Shown here: positions 63,451 to 64,000 of the stretch, one piece after another
Layout of the letters: each line of letters starts with the position of its first letter
Position numbering within the stretch: the stretch's first letter is position 1
Source of the DNA: Nostoc linckia z4
GTDB lineage: Bacteria > Cyanobacteriota > Cyanobacteriia > Cyanobacteriales > Nostocaceae
NCBI RefSeq assembly: GCF_002608075.1
Contig: NZ_LAHA01000002.1
Location: forward strand, 279,652 to 343,651
Direction: 5' to 3'
DNA: 64,000 bases
Made by a program: the position numbers and the translations under genes
The notes under the pieces: model-generated
Database searches by the model: none
Told to the model about the DNA's origin: nothing
The model's input: only the letters and a program-made list of their open reading frames with translations

Positions 63451-63490
63451 ATTCCGATATATCGCGATGTATTCCGATATATCGTATAGT
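63451..63490. promoter_or_regulatory. Double palindromic operator before padR
   Basis: ATTCCGATATATCG occurs twice (63448-63461 and 63470-63483), each containing the palindrome CGATATATCG, 22 bp apart, about two helical turns. Position just upstream of a PadR-family gene suggests an autoregulatory binding site. Confidence 0.65.
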
Positions 63491-63516
63491 AGAGAAAGTT
63501 GATTGGAAATTGATTT

Positions 63517-63772
63517 ATGTTTAGACACTTTAGATCGCGCTTTGGCGCACCTGCATGGGCAGGAGTTAGTGAAGATGATTTTTTGTTTGTCAAGTCTCGC
63601 TTTGAGCATCGCAAAGAGCATGGTAAACATCATGGCAAACACTTTCGTGATGAAACTTTTGGTCGTGGTTGGCCGGATGAATATCGCACTCGTCGGGGTG
63701 ATATTAAGTTCATCTTGTTGGAGTTGTTATCCGAACATCCCAGTCATGGTTACGACCTGATTAAAGAGATGG
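63517..63772 (+). pseudogene. PadR-family regulator, 5' exon interrupted by a group II intron
   Basis: The first 85 residues carry a His/Gly-rich lead (HRKEHGKHHGKHFRDE) and the start of the PadR winged helix (RRGDIKFILLELLSEHPSHG then YDLIKEM). The normal continuation (a GGFRR-type helix and wing) is absent. At 63773 the sequence changes to GTGCGATTCG, the 5' consensus of a group II intron, and the frame stops at 63784-63786. If the intron splices, the gene may be functional; its 3' part is outside the window. Confidence 0.75.
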
Positions 63773-64000
63773 GTGCGATTCGTTGATTAGTGAATCACGG
63801 TAATCAGTCCGTATATAACTAATCCAGTCCGACAGCAGATTACTGTCACTAAGGGGCTGAACTCTCGGTCAGATGCAAGTGCAAGCCTTGCCATTCAGAC
63901 TCAGAATTGACTCCTTACCTGCCCACACCGAACAAGCTCGGTTCTTGTAGAGTGAAGCTGGGAACAGGGTGCAATCAGACAGCCGTTGCGGGCTGACACT
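63773..64000 (+). mobile_element. 5' part of a group II intron (runs off the window)
   Basis: The junction GTGCGATTCGTT interrupts padR and is identical in its first 12 bases to the start of the intron at 46843. The following 220 bases have many short complementary blocks (GATTAGTGAATCACGG, CAGCAGATTACTG), no open frame, and fit intron domain I. Domain V and the reverse transcriptase are not in view, so the call rests on the 5' signature and the split gene. Confidence 0.6.

Overview
The window is chromosomal DNA of a filamentous, Nostocales-type cyanobacterium. The evidence is the abundance of the HIP1 octamer GCGATCGC, many short tandem heptamer and nonamer repeats between genes, several small palindromic MITE-like elements, a ferredoxin-thioredoxin reductase variable chain gene, three carotenoid cleavage oxygenases and a low-temperature-induced secreted protein.

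Layout. Positions 1-23.9 kb are core genome: an SPFH/NfeD pair, a PP2C phosphatase, three consecutive carotenoid oxygenases, ftrV, a YdcF-type protein, an APH/P-loop kinase fusion, rplY, purA, a CHASE3-PAS histidine kinase, a remnant zone (broken gene, two orphan CRISPR repeats), an adenosine-deaminase-like gene and mutL. Positions 23,903-51,468 are a 27.6 kb type V-K CRISPR-associated transposon (CAST). Positions 51.5-64 kb return to core genome: a giant Ser/Thr-kinase/AAA/GAF/histidine-kinase protein, a sulfite-oxidase-like enzyme, a heme-oxygenase-fold protein, an Lti-type secreted protein, Dps, a ChaB-like membrane protein, and a padR gene cut by what looks like the 5' end of a group II intron.

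The CAST runs, in window order: left end with TnsB-type sites, homing guide, decayed CRISPR tail, 17-repeat CRISPR array, tracrRNA and cas12k (minus strand), divergent MerR-type cvkR, cargo, tniQ-tnsC-tnsB (minus strand), right end. The last guide of the decayed array tail matches 20 of 21 nt of the 3' end of the adjacent mutL gene. It sits beside a GTA PAM and 64 bp from the transposon end, so this element appears to have homed to mutL rather than to a tRNA gene; the single internal mismatch is synonymous in a His codon. The cargo is a defence island: a type I restriction-modification system (hsdR-hsdS-accessory gene, hsdM further away), a large NACHT-WD40 STAND protein, and a three-gene operon. 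That operon encodes an RNase H/DUF429/P-loop kinase fusion, a PurA paralogue with the PurZ-like Asp-to-Ser change, and a membrane-anchored dUTPase/dCTP-deaminase-fold protein. It is the best candidate in the window for an undescribed nucleotide-based system. A frameshifted second tniQ, an RHH gene, an HTH pair and a degenerate group II intron lie between the cargo and the functional tniQ.

All assignments come from reading the sequence and remembered family motifs; no searches were run.
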